NCBI GenBank assembly: GCA_964590225.1
Contig: CAZPWS010000002.1
Coordinates: 62,001-126,000 of the forward strand
Direction of reading: 5' to 3'
From: JAEUSG01 sp964590225
Lineage (GTDB): Bacteria > Fibrobacterota > OXYB2-FULL-49-7 > JAEUSG01
DNA length: 64,000 nucleotides
Below the pieces are notes generated by a model. The model was given only the letters and a program-made list of their open reading frames with translations. It was not told the DNA's origin and searched no databases. The stretch's first letter is position 1. The number at the start of each line of letters is the position of its first letter. A program made the translations under genes and the position numbers. This document shows positions 23,517 through 31,597 of the stretch, in pieces.

Positions 23517-25793
23517 ATGACATCACTGCTGCAGAATACGCTCAGGAAAGAATTTTCTTTGAAAGACGAACAACTTGCCAATGTGCTTAACCTTTTTGTA
23601 GAAGGGGCAACAATTCCCTTTATTGCCCGCTACCGCAAGGAATTAACTGGCAGTTTGGACGAAATTATCCTGCGAAGCTTAAGGGAAAGGTTTGATTACT
23701 TAACAGAGCTCGAAGAACGGAAAGAGACGGTAATAAAGACAATAAACGATCTTGGTAAACTAACAGCCGAACTTAAAAAAGAGATAGATGATTGTATAGA
23801 AAAAACCAGGCTGGAAGATTTATATCTCCCCTATAAGCCAAAGAGAAAAACAAGGGCTACAACGGCAAGAGAGAGAGGATTGGAGCCTCTTTACGAATGG
23901 ATTGTTTCCCAGACAAACCCTGCTGCAGACGAAAAAAGCGAAGCGGCGAAATATATTAACGAGGAGCTATTGGTAAAAGGGGTGGATGATGCATTGCAGG
24001 GAGCAGCAGACATTTTTGCCGAACAAGTTGCCGAAACGGCTGAATACAGGGATTTTGTACGAAGCACATATTTAACAAAGGGACTGTTCAGGTCGAAGGT
24101 TAGAAAAGATTATGAAGGCAAAAAGTCAAAATACGAAATGTATTATGATTACAGCTCACCTGTCCGTGAAATTCCCTCCCACAATATGCTTGCTCTTAGA
24201 AGAGCCGAAAAGGAAGAGGTTGTAAGTTTCGAAATTTCTGCCGATGACGACACAATTGTTTCTTACATCACAGCAAAAAGTATTAGCATAGGCGAGGGCA
24301 GCATAAGAAAACTTCTTTCCGGTTCTGTCAAAGACGGCTATGAACGGCTAATGAAACTTTCCATATCGGCGGAAGTGCGGCTCGAAAAAAAGAGGGTGGC
24401 CGATCTTGACGCAATTTCCACATTCGAAAAAAATTTAAGAGAGCTTTTGCTTGCACCCCCAGCAGGTCTTAAAAGAGTGTTGGCTGTTGATCCAGGTTTT
24501 AGGACCGGGTGTAAGATTGTAGCTCTTGATGAAAGTGGGAAAATGCTCAACAAGGTAACTGTATTTCCAAACGAGCCACAGAAAGAAACTGAAAAAGCCT
24601 CAAATTTATTGAGGCAATTCATAGAAAATTACAAGGCAGAATTCATTGTAATCGGAAATGGTACCGCTTCAAGAGAAACAGAACTGTTTTGTAAGCAGGC
24701 GGTATCATCATTAAAGCAACCCCCACATATTTTACTCGTTAGTGAAGCCGGAGCCTCAATATATTCCGCAAGCGATGTTGCAATTAGGGAGTTCCCCGAT
24801 CTTGATTTAACTATCAGGTCTGCCATTTCCATTGGTCGCCGTTTTCAGGATCCACTGTCAGAACTTGTAAAGATTGACGCAAAATCAATAGGCGTAGGCC
24901 AGTATCAGCATGATGTTGATCAGACATTGCTTAAAAAGAAACTTGAGGAAGTTACTGAATCGTGCGTAAATTTTGTCGGTGTTGAACTGAACAATGCTTC
25001 GGCTGAGCTGCTCTCATTTGTAGCAGGTCTTAACCGCTCTATCGCTGAAAATGTCGTAAAACATCGTGATAAAAACGGCTTTTTTAAAAGCCGTAAGGAG
25101 CTATTGAGCGTACCCCGTCTTGGTGCAAAAGCTTTTGAGCAGTGCGCCCCTTTTTTACGGATTCGTGGGGCGGAAAATCCGCTTGATAATTCGGCCGTAC
25201 ATCCCGAAAGCTATCATATTGTGCAAAAGATGGCAGACAAGCTGGGTCTTTCAATAGCTGAATTGCTAAATAAAACCGATCGCCTTAAAGAACTTGACAA
25301 AGCAGACTTCTGCGACGAAAAAAGCGGTATTGAGACAATAACCGATATTATTGAAGAGCTAAAAAAGCCAGGCCGCGATCCGCGAGAAAAATTTACATAC
25401 GCAAAATTTACGGATGGCATTACTGAAATCTCTCACTTGAAAGAGGGGATGATTCTTGAAGGAGTAGTAACCAATGTGGCCAACTTTGGAGCATTTGTTG
25501 ATATTGGCGTTCATCAGGATGGCCTTGTGCATGTTTCAAAAATGGCAGACCGTTTTATCACAGATCCCCATTCCGTTGTAAAGGTTGGGCAGGTTGTGAA
25601 GGTTAAGGTAGTTAGTGTTGACGAAGATCTTAAGAGGATCTCTTTAACTATGCGTCCGGATGATTTTTCCGATAAAAAGGTTGATAGCCGTGAAATAAGG
25701 CCGGTGAAGCAGCAACAAAAAGTAAGAATAGCTCCTCCATCTCCCCCCAAAGGGCATACGCTTGCCGATCTTATAAAAAAGTTTCATGGGTGA
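23517..25793 (+). CDS. tex: Tex-family transcription accessory protein (S1 RNA-binding)
   Basis: 758 residues with the full Tex layout. The N-terminal helical region includes FVEGATIPFIARYRKELTGSLDE. The YqgF-like RNase H domain starts at VLAVDPGFRTGCKIVALD, the helix-hairpin-helix part is GLNRSIAENVVKHRDKNGFF plus VPRLGAKAFEQCAPFLRI, and the S1 domain is LEGVVTNVANFGAFVDIG through VKVVSVDEDLKRISLTM near 640-715. Tex binds nucleic acids and affects transcription and gene expression, but its exact biochemical role is not settled. Nothing is missing. It ends just before a restriction-modification cassette that appears inserted downstream. Confidence 0.95.
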   Translation: MTSLLQNTLRKEFSLKDEQLANVLNLFVEGATIPFIARYRKELTGSLDEIILRSLRERFDYLTELEERKETVIKTINDLGKLTAELKKEIDDCIEKTRLEDLYLPYKPKRKTRATTARERGLEPLYEWIVSQTNPAADEKSEAAKYINEELLVKGVDDALQGAADIFAEQVAETAEYRDFVRSTYLTKGLFRSKVRKDYEGKKSKYEMYYDYSSPVREIPSHNMLALRRAEKEEVVSFEISADDDTIVSYITAKSISIGEGSIRKLLSGSVKDGYERLMKLSISAEVRLEKKRVADLDAISTFEKNLRELLLAPPAGLKRVLAVDPGFRTGCKIVALDESGKMLNKVTVFPNEPQKETEKASNLLRQFIENYKAEFIVIGNGTASRETELFCKQAVSSLKQPPHILLVSEAGASIYSASDVAIREFPDLDLTIRSAISIGRRFQDPLSELVKIDAKSIGVGQYQHDVDQTLLKKKLEEVTESCVNFVGVELNNASAELLSFVAGLNRSIAENVVKHRDKNGFFKSRKELLSVPRLGAKAFEQCAPFLRIRGAENPLDNSAVHPESYHIVQKMADKLGLSIAELLNKTDRLKELDKADFCDEKSGIETITDIIEELKKPGRDPREKFTYAKFTDGITEISHLKEGMILEGVVTNVANFGAFVDIGVHQDGLVHVSKMADRFITDPHSVVKVGQVVKVKVVSVDEDLKRISLTMRPDDFSDKKVDSREIRPVKQQQKVRIAPPSPPKGHTLADLIKKFHG

Positions 25794-25794
25794 A

Positions 25795-25825
25795 ATGTTT
25801 ATGAGTTATTTTATATGGTAAACAT
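25795..25825. repeat. Inverted repeat in front of the first restriction-modification system
   Basis: ATGTTTA (25795-25801) and TAAACAT (25819-25825) are perfect 7-bp arms 17 bases apart, in the 43-base gap between the tex stop and the TTG start of the methyltransferase gene. It could be an operator for control of the restriction-modification genes, or a weak tex terminator; no controller gene is present. AAGGGG (25827-25832) right after it is the ribosome binding site. Confidence 0.35.
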
Positions 25826-25836
25826 AAGGGGTCTTC

Positions 25837-26751
25837 TTGCGCTCAATATTTGAAAATAGAACGAATGCTAAACCTTTTATAAAATGGGTTGGTGGAAAGT
25901 CACAACTGCTTGATAATATTAGGGGAATGTATCCAAAGAAAGATTCTATTAATAGATATTGTGAACCTTTTGTCGGTGGTGGTGCCGTATTGTTTGATAT
26001 TATTGAGAAATATGATTTCTCGGATATCTTAATAAATGATGTTAATTTCGATTTGATAAATGCCTACAAAACTGTTCAATGTGATCCCGAAACTATTATC
26101 GAGGTTCTTTCAGAAATACAAAATCGGTTTTATCAATTTGACAATATTGATAGGAAAAGATACTACTACGAAATGAGAGACAAATTCAATGCGCTTAAAA
26201 TAACAAGAAAAGATGGTATAAATATTGAAAAAGCCGCGCTATTTATTTTTCTGAATAAAACATGTTTTAATGGTCTTTATCGGGTTAATGCAAAAGGTTT
26301 CTTCAATGTTCCAATGGGAGACTATAAAAATCCCCTAATATGCGATTCAACCAATATTAGGAATGTTGCCAAATCTTTAAAAAAAGTTACTATAAATTGT
26401 GGTGATTTTTCTGAATGCAAACGCTTTGTCGACCATAAGACTTTCGTGTATATTGATCCACCATATAGACCTATCTCAAAGACTGCTTGTTTTACTGCAT
26501 ATAGTGAAAATGCATTTTCCGATGTAGAACAAATCCGGCTCGGCAAATTTATTAATGAAATAAATGATACGGGGGCGTCGGTAGTCTTAAGCAATTCCGA
26601 CCCTAAAAACTCTAACCCAGATGACAATTTTTTTGACGAATTATATCGCGATTACAATGTTATGCGCGTAAGCGCAAAAAGGATGATAAATTCCGATAGT
26701 TCTAAACGAGGCAATATATTTGAGCTTTTGATTACTAATTGCTATCAATAA
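25837..26751 (+). CDS. DNA adenine methyltransferase, D12/Dam class
   Basis: 304 residues of the alpha-class N6-adenine methyltransferases (Dam, M.DpnII and EcoRV-type). Motif X-like KPFIKWVGGKSQLL starts at about 12, motif I is YCEPFVGGGAVLFD at 41-54, and the catalytic DPPY is at 207-210. The C-terminal region shows AKRMINSDSSKRGNIFELLI, a typical end of the family. The start is TTG at 25837, five bases after AAGGGG. With the nuclease and second methyltransferase that follow, it makes a type II restriction-modification system. Recognition sequence is unknown; relatives often methylate GATC or a GATC-like site. Base composition is visibly more AT-rich than tex or apt. Confidence 0.88.
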   Translation: MRSIFENRTNAKPFIKWVGGKSQLLDNIRGMYPKKDSINRYCEPFVGGGAVLFDIIEKYDFSDILINDVNFDLINAYKTVQCDPETIIEVLSEIQNRFYQFDNIDRKRYYYEMRDKFNALKITRKDGINIEKAALFIFLNKTCFNGLYRVNAKGFFNVPMGDYKNPLICDSTNIRNVAKSLKKVTINCGDFSECKRFVDHKTFVYIDPPYRPISKTACFTAYSENAFSDVEQIRLGKFINEINDTGASVVLSNSDPKNSNPDDNFFDELYRDYNVMRVSAKRMINSDSSKRGNIFELLITNCYQ

Positions 26752-26762
26752 AGTAGGGTAAA

Positions 26763-27299
26763 ATGAAGACAGGCGGCTTTGGAGGTAATAAAACTCTGAC
26801 AGGATTGAGGTTTGAAAGAAATGTTGATTTAGAACAGCTATTAAAAAGTATTGACGGATACGAAATAAAACCAATACCTAAAAAAGCTGGATCTGGAATT
26901 TTTTTCAAAAACTATTTAGTCGCACGATGCTTTAAAAAACATGATTTCTATCGGTTTTTATCTGAAGAGGGGGTTGAATGGAGAGACAAGATTTCAAAAA
27001 AATTACTTCCAGATGATGCTTTGCTTGTAATTATTCGCGAAACACTTTTCATTATAGAGGTAAAATATCAACAAGTTGCAGGTTCTGTTGATGAGAAATT
27101 ACAAACTTGTGACTTTAAGCGAAAACAATATTTAAAGCTTGTCATTAAACTTGATCTTAAAGTTGAGTATGTTTATGTTCTTAGCGATTGGTTTAAGAAG
27201 CCGGAATACAAAGATGTTCTGGACTACATTAATAGTGTAAATTGTCATTATAAATTCAATGAATTACCTCTAAGTTGGTTGGGACTTCCAACAGGATAG
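26763..27299 (+). CDS. Putative type II restriction endonuclease (PD-(D/E)XK)
   Basis: A compact 178-residue protein placed between two DNA methyltransferases. It carries a PD-(D/E)XK-like core: LLPDDALLVI (Asp84/85) followed 14 residues later by FIIEVKYQQ (Glu99, Lys101). An N-terminal TGLRFE, also frequent in such nucleases, is at 13-18. It would cleave unmethylated DNA in the cytoplasm. I do not recognise the named enzyme or specificity. It starts 11 bases after the first methyltransferase gene and ends six bases before the second, as expected for a co-transcribed cassette. Confidence 0.7.
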   Translation: MKTGGFGGNKTLTGLRFERNVDLEQLLKSIDGYEIKPIPKKAGSGIFFKNYLVARCFKKHDFYRFLSEEGVEWRDKISKKLLPDDALLVIIRETLFIIEVKYQQVAGSVDEKLQTCDFKRKQYLKLVIKLDLKVEYVYVLSDWFKKPEYKDVLDYINSVNCHYKFNELPLSWLGLPTG

Positions 27300-27305
27300 C
27301 TAATT

Positions 27306-28094
27306 TTGCAAACAGAACCAGTTGATTTTAAGCGTGAAAAAACTACCTCATGGTCATTTCCTGTCAGAGGCAATTGGGCAACACACAATCCAAAATATCG
27401 CGGTAATTTTGCACCACAAATAGCTCGTAACCTTATCCTGCATTATTCGCATGAGAATGAGACCGTGTTGGATCCTATGGTCGGTTCGGGGACAACACTA
27501 ATTGAAGCAAAATTATTACACAGGAATGCGGTTGGAATTGACATAAATAAAAATGCAGTTGATTTATCTAAACAAGCGCTTTCTTTCAACTTTAAAACGA
27601 AAACCAAGCAGGAGGCACTATTAGGAGATGCAAGAAACCTGCACAATTTCTACCAAAATTATTTTGATTTAATAATTATACATCCGCCATATCTGAATAT
27701 TGTTAAATACTCAGATGGGCATAATAAAAATGACCTATCATCAATTTCGAATCTAAGTCTTTTTTTAAATGAAATGGAGATTGTTGCCAATGAACTCTTT
27801 CGAGTTCTTAAGCCTAACCGATACTGTGCTGTACTTATTGGTGATACTCGAAAAGCACAGCATTATATTCCTCTTTCACATTATGTTTTAAGCCGATTTT
27901 TAAAAGTTGGCTTTATTCTTAAAGAGGAAATAATTAAGACACAGCATAATTGTGCTCATTCTCAAAGATGGGAAAGCAAAGCCGATGCGTTCGGATTTTT
28001 CTTGATAATGCATGAACACTTATTTGTTTTTCGAAAACCTGAACTTAACGAAAATATATCTCGTTATAAATGGAGTATGTTTGTCTCAAACTAA
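27306..28094 (+). CDS. Second DNA methyltransferase of the first restriction-modification system
   Basis: 262 residues. The AdoMet-binding motif VLDPMVGSGTTLIEA (54-68) precedes the catalytic motif, here HPPY at 126-129 (usually SPPY or NPPY). The order motif X, I, IV is visible: NPKYRGNFAPQIARNLI, then motif I, then IV. This suggests an N4-cytosine or N6-adenine amino-methyltransferase; which base cannot be told. The start is TTG at 27306, after AGGAT. Two methyltransferases with one nuclease occur when the target is asymmetric or when single-stranded DNA must be protected, as for DpnA. It ends 20 bases before apt. Confidence 0.8.
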   Translation: MQTEPVDFKREKTTSWSFPVRGNWATHNPKYRGNFAPQIARNLILHYSHENETVLDPMVGSGTTLIEAKLLHRNAVGIDINKNAVDLSKQALSFNFKTKTKQEALLGDARNLHNFYQNYFDLIIIHPPYLNIVKYSDGHNKNDLSSISNLSLFLNEMEIVANELFRVLKPNRYCAVLIGDTRKAQHYIPLSHYVLSRFLKVGFILKEEIIKTQHNCAHSQRWESKADAFGFFLIMHEHLFVFRKPELNENISRYKWSMFVSN

Positions 28095-28114
28095 TGATGT
28101 GGAAAAGGGATAAA

Positions 28115-28636
28115 ATGGAGCTATCAAAAAAAATCAGAACTGTTATGGATTTTCCAAAACAGGGAATCGGATTTAAGGACATTACCACTCTACTGCTTGA
28201 TCCAGAGGCACTGCATGAAGCTGTGGAAGAACTATGCACACCATTTGTTAACAAAAAGATAACAAAAATTGCCGGTATCGAATCAAGGGGTTTTATTTTT
28301 GGCATGCCAATGGCATATAAAATGAATCTCCCATTCATACCAATAAGAAAACCGGGCAAGCTGCCGTTCACTACGGTTAAGGAGACCTATTCCCTTGAAT
28401 ATGGCACCGATAGCATCGAAATGCATATAGATGCTGTGTCAAAAGGCGATACAATTCTTCTTGTTGACGACCTATTGGCAACGGGTGGCACAATGGCCGC
28501 AGCCAAAAGGCTTGTAGAAAGACAAGGTGGCATAGTCCACGCCGCAGCCTTTGTTATTGAGCTGACATTTCTCGGCGGACGGGCAAAGTTGGGCAATACG
28601 GATGTCCACTCCCTTATTACTTACAATAACGAATAA
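28115..28636 (+). CDS. apt: Adenine phosphoribosyltransferase
   Basis: 173 residues, normal for Apt, which salvages adenine to AMP using PRPP. The N-terminus reads IRTVMDFPKQGIGFKDITTLL, the substrate block is IAGIESRGFIFGMPMAYKM, the flexible loop is RKPGKLP, and the PRPP-binding loop is ILLVDDLLATGGTM. I used the ATG at 28115, preceded by AAGGG, over an ORF start at 28070 that overlaps the methyltransferase gene. It stands between the restriction cassette and a GT-C glycosyltransferase gene that begins two bases after its stop. Confidence 0.93.
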   Translation: MELSKKIRTVMDFPKQGIGFKDITTLLLDPEALHEAVEELCTPFVNKKITKIAGIESRGFIFGMPMAYKMNLPFIPIRKPGKLPFTTVKETYSLEYGTDSIEMHIDAVSKGDTILLVDDLLATGGTMAAAKRLVERQGGIVHAAAFVIELTFLGGRAKLGNTDVHSLITYNNE

Positions 28637-28638
28637 AA

Positions 28639-30174
28639 TTGCTGCATAAAACCCTTATCCCGTTACTGATTGTAGCGGCAACATTAAGGTTGTTCTCTTT
28701 TAATTGGGGCGCACCACCACAAGTTGCCTACGCTGATGAATTATATCACGCGGAGCAGGCAGTACAAATCTTTGACGACCCGCATCGGATTTTTCATGAG
28801 CCATATACACCACTCTTTAACAGAGTAACAAATCTTTGTCTGTTACCGCTATATTTATACAATAAAGGCATTGACAGTAACCCTGAGGCGTATGTCTTTT
28901 ATTTAGGAAGAATTCTTTCTGCCCTATTTGATGTCTTGTCTATTGCGGCCACATTTATTCTTTCGACACTGCTTTTCAGTCGCTTGACAATTGCCCTATT
29001 TGCCTCTGCAATGCATATCGTTTCCTTTGAGTTTATTCGTCATTCACACTATATGACTCCAGACACTCTTTCTGTGCTATTGTCAACAACAACGCTGTTG
29101 GCGCTCTATTATTATAAAAGCAACAAGAGTTATAAGTATTTGCTATGTGCCGCGTTATTAGCGGCAATGGCCACAGCAACGAAGTTTAATAACATTGTAC
29201 TCATTGTTGCTGCGCTTCCCTTAATTTTAAATAAAAAATTATTAGGTCTTTTCTTATTCTCTTTTGTGATTTTGCTACTTGTTTTTTTTCCTGCGCTTCC
29301 TGTTTTTGTTAAGGGGGTTCTACTTGCAAACAGTGAGGTGGCTACTGGCACCATAAAAGCTTTTAAGCTAAGTTGTGAGGGTGGCCTTTTTACCATATTT
29401 ACTCATAATTATCAAATTCCACACGAAGAGCTGGCCGCGCGATCCGTATGGAGCGCTATGGGCATTCTTCCTGCAATTATTTCTATTGTTGGAACTATTT
29501 ATATGCTGATAAAGCGCACAAAGGTTACCATGCCGCTCATGTTATTTATTGTGTTGTCGTTATACCCTGCGGCACGAACAAATATTATACGCTATGCTAT
29601 GCCCGCCTTTCCCATTATGGGAATTCTTGGTGCAGCATTCTTATCAGATATTGTTAGTAAGCTTACAATAAAATCTACTACAATTAAGAGAGTGGCATTC
29701 CCTATCTTAACAGCACTTATTATACTGCCCTCTTTTATGAAGGCTGTGCAGTTTAATTATCTAATGAGCCACCAAGACAGTCGCGTAATCGCTGGCGAAT
29801 GGATCAAAAAAAACATTCCCAAAAGTAGTACTGTGGCGTTATTTAAAAATGCATTCTGGTCCAATCCATCTATTGACTTAGCCGATTACCGTGTAATTGA
29901 TATACCTTTGGTGTTATACACAAAAGATGGTCTTGAGAAGGACAGGGCAAGACCTCTGCAATATTATAAGGACCTCGGTGTCGAATACATTGCGGTTAAC
30001 TCATTCATGATTAATCATCATCTTAATGAAGTCAGCAAAAAAACTTTTCCTGAGACGGTAACCTCTTTTGAGGCCTTTTACTTGGAGCTTGACGAAAAAT
30101 GCGATAAGGTCTTTATATACGAAAAAAATAATTTCAACCGCCCTGGTCCATCGATCAAAATTTACAAGATTTGA
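28639..30174 (+). CDS. GT-C (PMT/ArnT-like) membrane glycosyltransferase
   Basis: 511 residues with about ten or more membrane segments. After the first helix comes FNWGAPPQVAYADELYHAEQAV, whose Asp-Glu in the first external loop is the catalytic motif of GT39/GT83-like dolichyl- or polyprenyl-phosphate sugar transferases. The C-terminal approx. 150 residues are soluble. Such enzymes move a sugar from a lipid carrier to a protein or glycolipid on the outer side of the inner membrane. The acceptor and sugar are unknown. The start is TTG at 28639, two bases after the apt stop. Confidence 0.75.
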   Translation: MLHKTLIPLLIVAATLRLFSFNWGAPPQVAYADELYHAEQAVQIFDDPHRIFHEPYTPLFNRVTNLCLLPLYLYNKGIDSNPEAYVFYLGRILSALFDVLSIAATFILSTLLFSRLTIALFASAMHIVSFEFIRHSHYMTPDTLSVLLSTTTLLALYYYKSNKSYKYLLCAALLAAMATATKFNNIVLIVAALPLILNKKLLGLFLFSFVILLLVFFPALPVFVKGVLLANSEVATGTIKAFKLSCEGGLFTIFTHNYQIPHEELAARSVWSAMGILPAIISIVGTIYMLIKRTKVTMPLMLFIVLSLYPAARTNIIRYAMPAFPIMGILGAAFLSDIVSKLTIKSTTIKRVAFPILTALIILPSFMKAVQFNYLMSHQDSRVIAGEWIKKNIPKSSTVALFKNAFWSNPSIDLADYRVIDIPLVLYTKDGLEKDRARPLQYYKDLGVEYIAVNSFMINHHLNEVSKKTFPETVTSFEAFYLELDEKCDKVFIYEKNNFNRPGPSIKIYKI

Positions 30175-30231
30175 ACTTTGAACATTTTTGCCTTGAGTTA
30201 TGTATGTGAAAATTGGTAATTTTAAGAACTT

Positions 30232-30447
30232 ATGTATGCTACGGTGATAGTTTTTATAGGGTTGTGCGCACTTGTTCTTGTGTCTCTTTCGTGGGTAAGA
30301 AATATCCGTTACATGCGCAGTCATATAAAAAAGAGAGATTTTATGCCATCTGATTTATATATCGATTATCCAATCAGAGTGTTATGGCTTGTATATATCA
30401 CCATTTTTTCTGTTGGCTTTATAGTCAATAATCTATTTGTTCCATAA
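30232..30447 (+). CDS. Small two-helix membrane protein
   Basis: 71 residues with a hydrophobic N-terminal segment (VIVFIGLCALVLVSLSW), a basic loop (RNIRYMRSHIKKRD) and a second segment (VLWLVYITIFSVGFIVNNLF). No family is recognised. The coding frame is short but clean, lies between two genes in the same direction, and ends 20 bases before the yicC start, so it is likely real. A topology with both ends outside or both inside is possible; nothing points to function. Confidence 0.5.
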   Translation: MYATVIVFIGLCALVLVSLSWVRNIRYMRSHIKKRDFMPSDLYIDYPIRVLWLVYITIFSVGFIVNNLFVP

Positions 30448-30467
30448 GCAGTTTTTTCAAAATTTAG

Positions 30468-31370
30468 ATGCTCACAAATAAAATTTATAGCATGACTGGT
30501 TTCGGGAAAGGTGAGCGAAACATCGCTTCGGGTAAGCTTATGGTAGAAATAAAAAGCGTCAATAACCGTTTTCTTGATATTCAGGTTCGTGGCCTATCCC
30601 TTACGGCAGAAACAGAGAGAGCCGTTTGCAAGATAATACGAGAAAATGTTGGTAGAGGCTCAATATCTGTTATGTTTACAATGATTGATGAGAAGGGTTC
30701 TATCGGAGGTGCGTTACCCGTTATAAATGTAGATGTCCTTAAAAATTATTACAATGTTTGTAAAGAAGTCTCTGCCGTTTTTAACGAAGGGGAAAGCATC
30801 ACGATTACCAGTCTCTTAAGCCTTCCCGAAGTTATCAGCACTGCGAACAAAAGCCCATTGTCTGAATCGTTCGCCGAAACAATTATTGAAGTGCTCAAAG
30901 AGGCAATATGCTCGCTTAATGAGATGCGCGAGAAGGAAGGGGTGTCGCTCGCAAACGATGTTATTATGCGAATCAAAAGAATAAGATCCCTTGCTGCTGA
31001 TGCTTCAAGCTGTGTTCCTTCACGAATTGAAGCCTATAAAAAAAGAATAGAAGATCGAGCCGCCGAAGTTTTTAAAGAGGGGCTTGACGAATTTCTCCGT
31101 TCACGGCTTATGATGGAAGTGACTCTAATGGCGGACAAAATAGATGTTTCTGAAGAAATAACAAGGCTTTTGAGTCATTGCTCTCAAATGGAAGAGGCCA
31201 TTAAAACTGGCGGCGCTGTCGGAAAAAAGCTGAACTTTGTACAGCAGGAGATTGTTAGGGAGGCCAATACTCTCTCCTCAAAGTCGCAGGATACTGATTT
31301 ATTGCGGCATGCCATCGCTATAAAGGAGGAGAGCGAAAGCATAAAAGAACAGATCCAGAATATTGAATAA
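30468..31370 (+). CDS. yicC: YicC family protein (endoribonuclease YicC/YloC-like)
   Basis: 300 residues. The N-terminal signature YSMTGFGKGE, then MVEIKSVNNRFLDIQVR, and the C-terminal block FVQQEIVREANTLSSKSQD are diagnostic. YicC-type proteins are recently described endoribonucleases. The gene precedes rpoZ and coaBC, an arrangement common in bacteria, where gmk usually sits between yicC and rpoZ; here gmk is absent from the gap of 24 bases. The first ATG at 30468 may be used, or the later one at MTGFG (30492). Confidence 0.9.
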   Translation: MLTNKIYSMTGFGKGERNIASGKLMVEIKSVNNRFLDIQVRGLSLTAETERAVCKIIRENVGRGSISVMFTMIDEKGSIGGALPVINVDVLKNYYNVCKEVSAVFNEGESITITSLLSLPEVISTANKSPLSESFAETIIEVLKEAICSLNEMREKEGVSLANDVIMRIKRIRSLAADASSCVPSRIEAYKKRIEDRAAEVFKEGLDEFLRSRLMMEVTLMADKIDVSEEITRLLSHCSQMEEAIKTGGAVGKKLNFVQQEIVREANTLSSKSQDTDLLRHAIAIKEESESIKEQIQNIE

Positions 31371-31394
31371 ACGATAAACGAAAGGTGTTTAAGA

Positions 31395-31592
31395 ATGAAA
31401 AGGAATTTTGAGGAAGAGCTTGACAAAAATGATGTCAACTATTATGAGCTTGTTAATGTTTGCAGTCAGAGTGCGCGGATGATAAATGATCAACTTAAAA
31501 CCGAACACCGCGATATCAATCAGAAGGTTACTACAGAAGCGCTTTCTAAAGTAATAGATGGCAGAGTAATAGTTATTAAGGAAGAAGAATAA
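31395..31592 (+). CDS. rpoZ: RNA polymerase omega subunit
   Basis: 65 residues, matching a short RpoZ: NYYELVNVCSQSARMIND is the conserved helix where most omega subunits have YxLVxxAxxRAxQL, and VTTEALSKVIDGRVIVI corresponds to the terminal KPVxxALxEIxxGKI. The Arg-Ala pair is replaced by Ser-Ala-Arg, so it is a divergent member. Position between yicC and coaBC strongly supports the call. Omega helps assemble the beta-prime subunit and takes part in ppGpp binding in some bacteria. The gene ends six bases before coaBC. Confidence 0.82.
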   Translation: MKRNFEEELDKNDVNYYELVNVCSQSARMINDQLKTEHRDINQKVTTEALSKVIDGRVIVIKEEE

Positions 31593-31597
31593 GGTCA

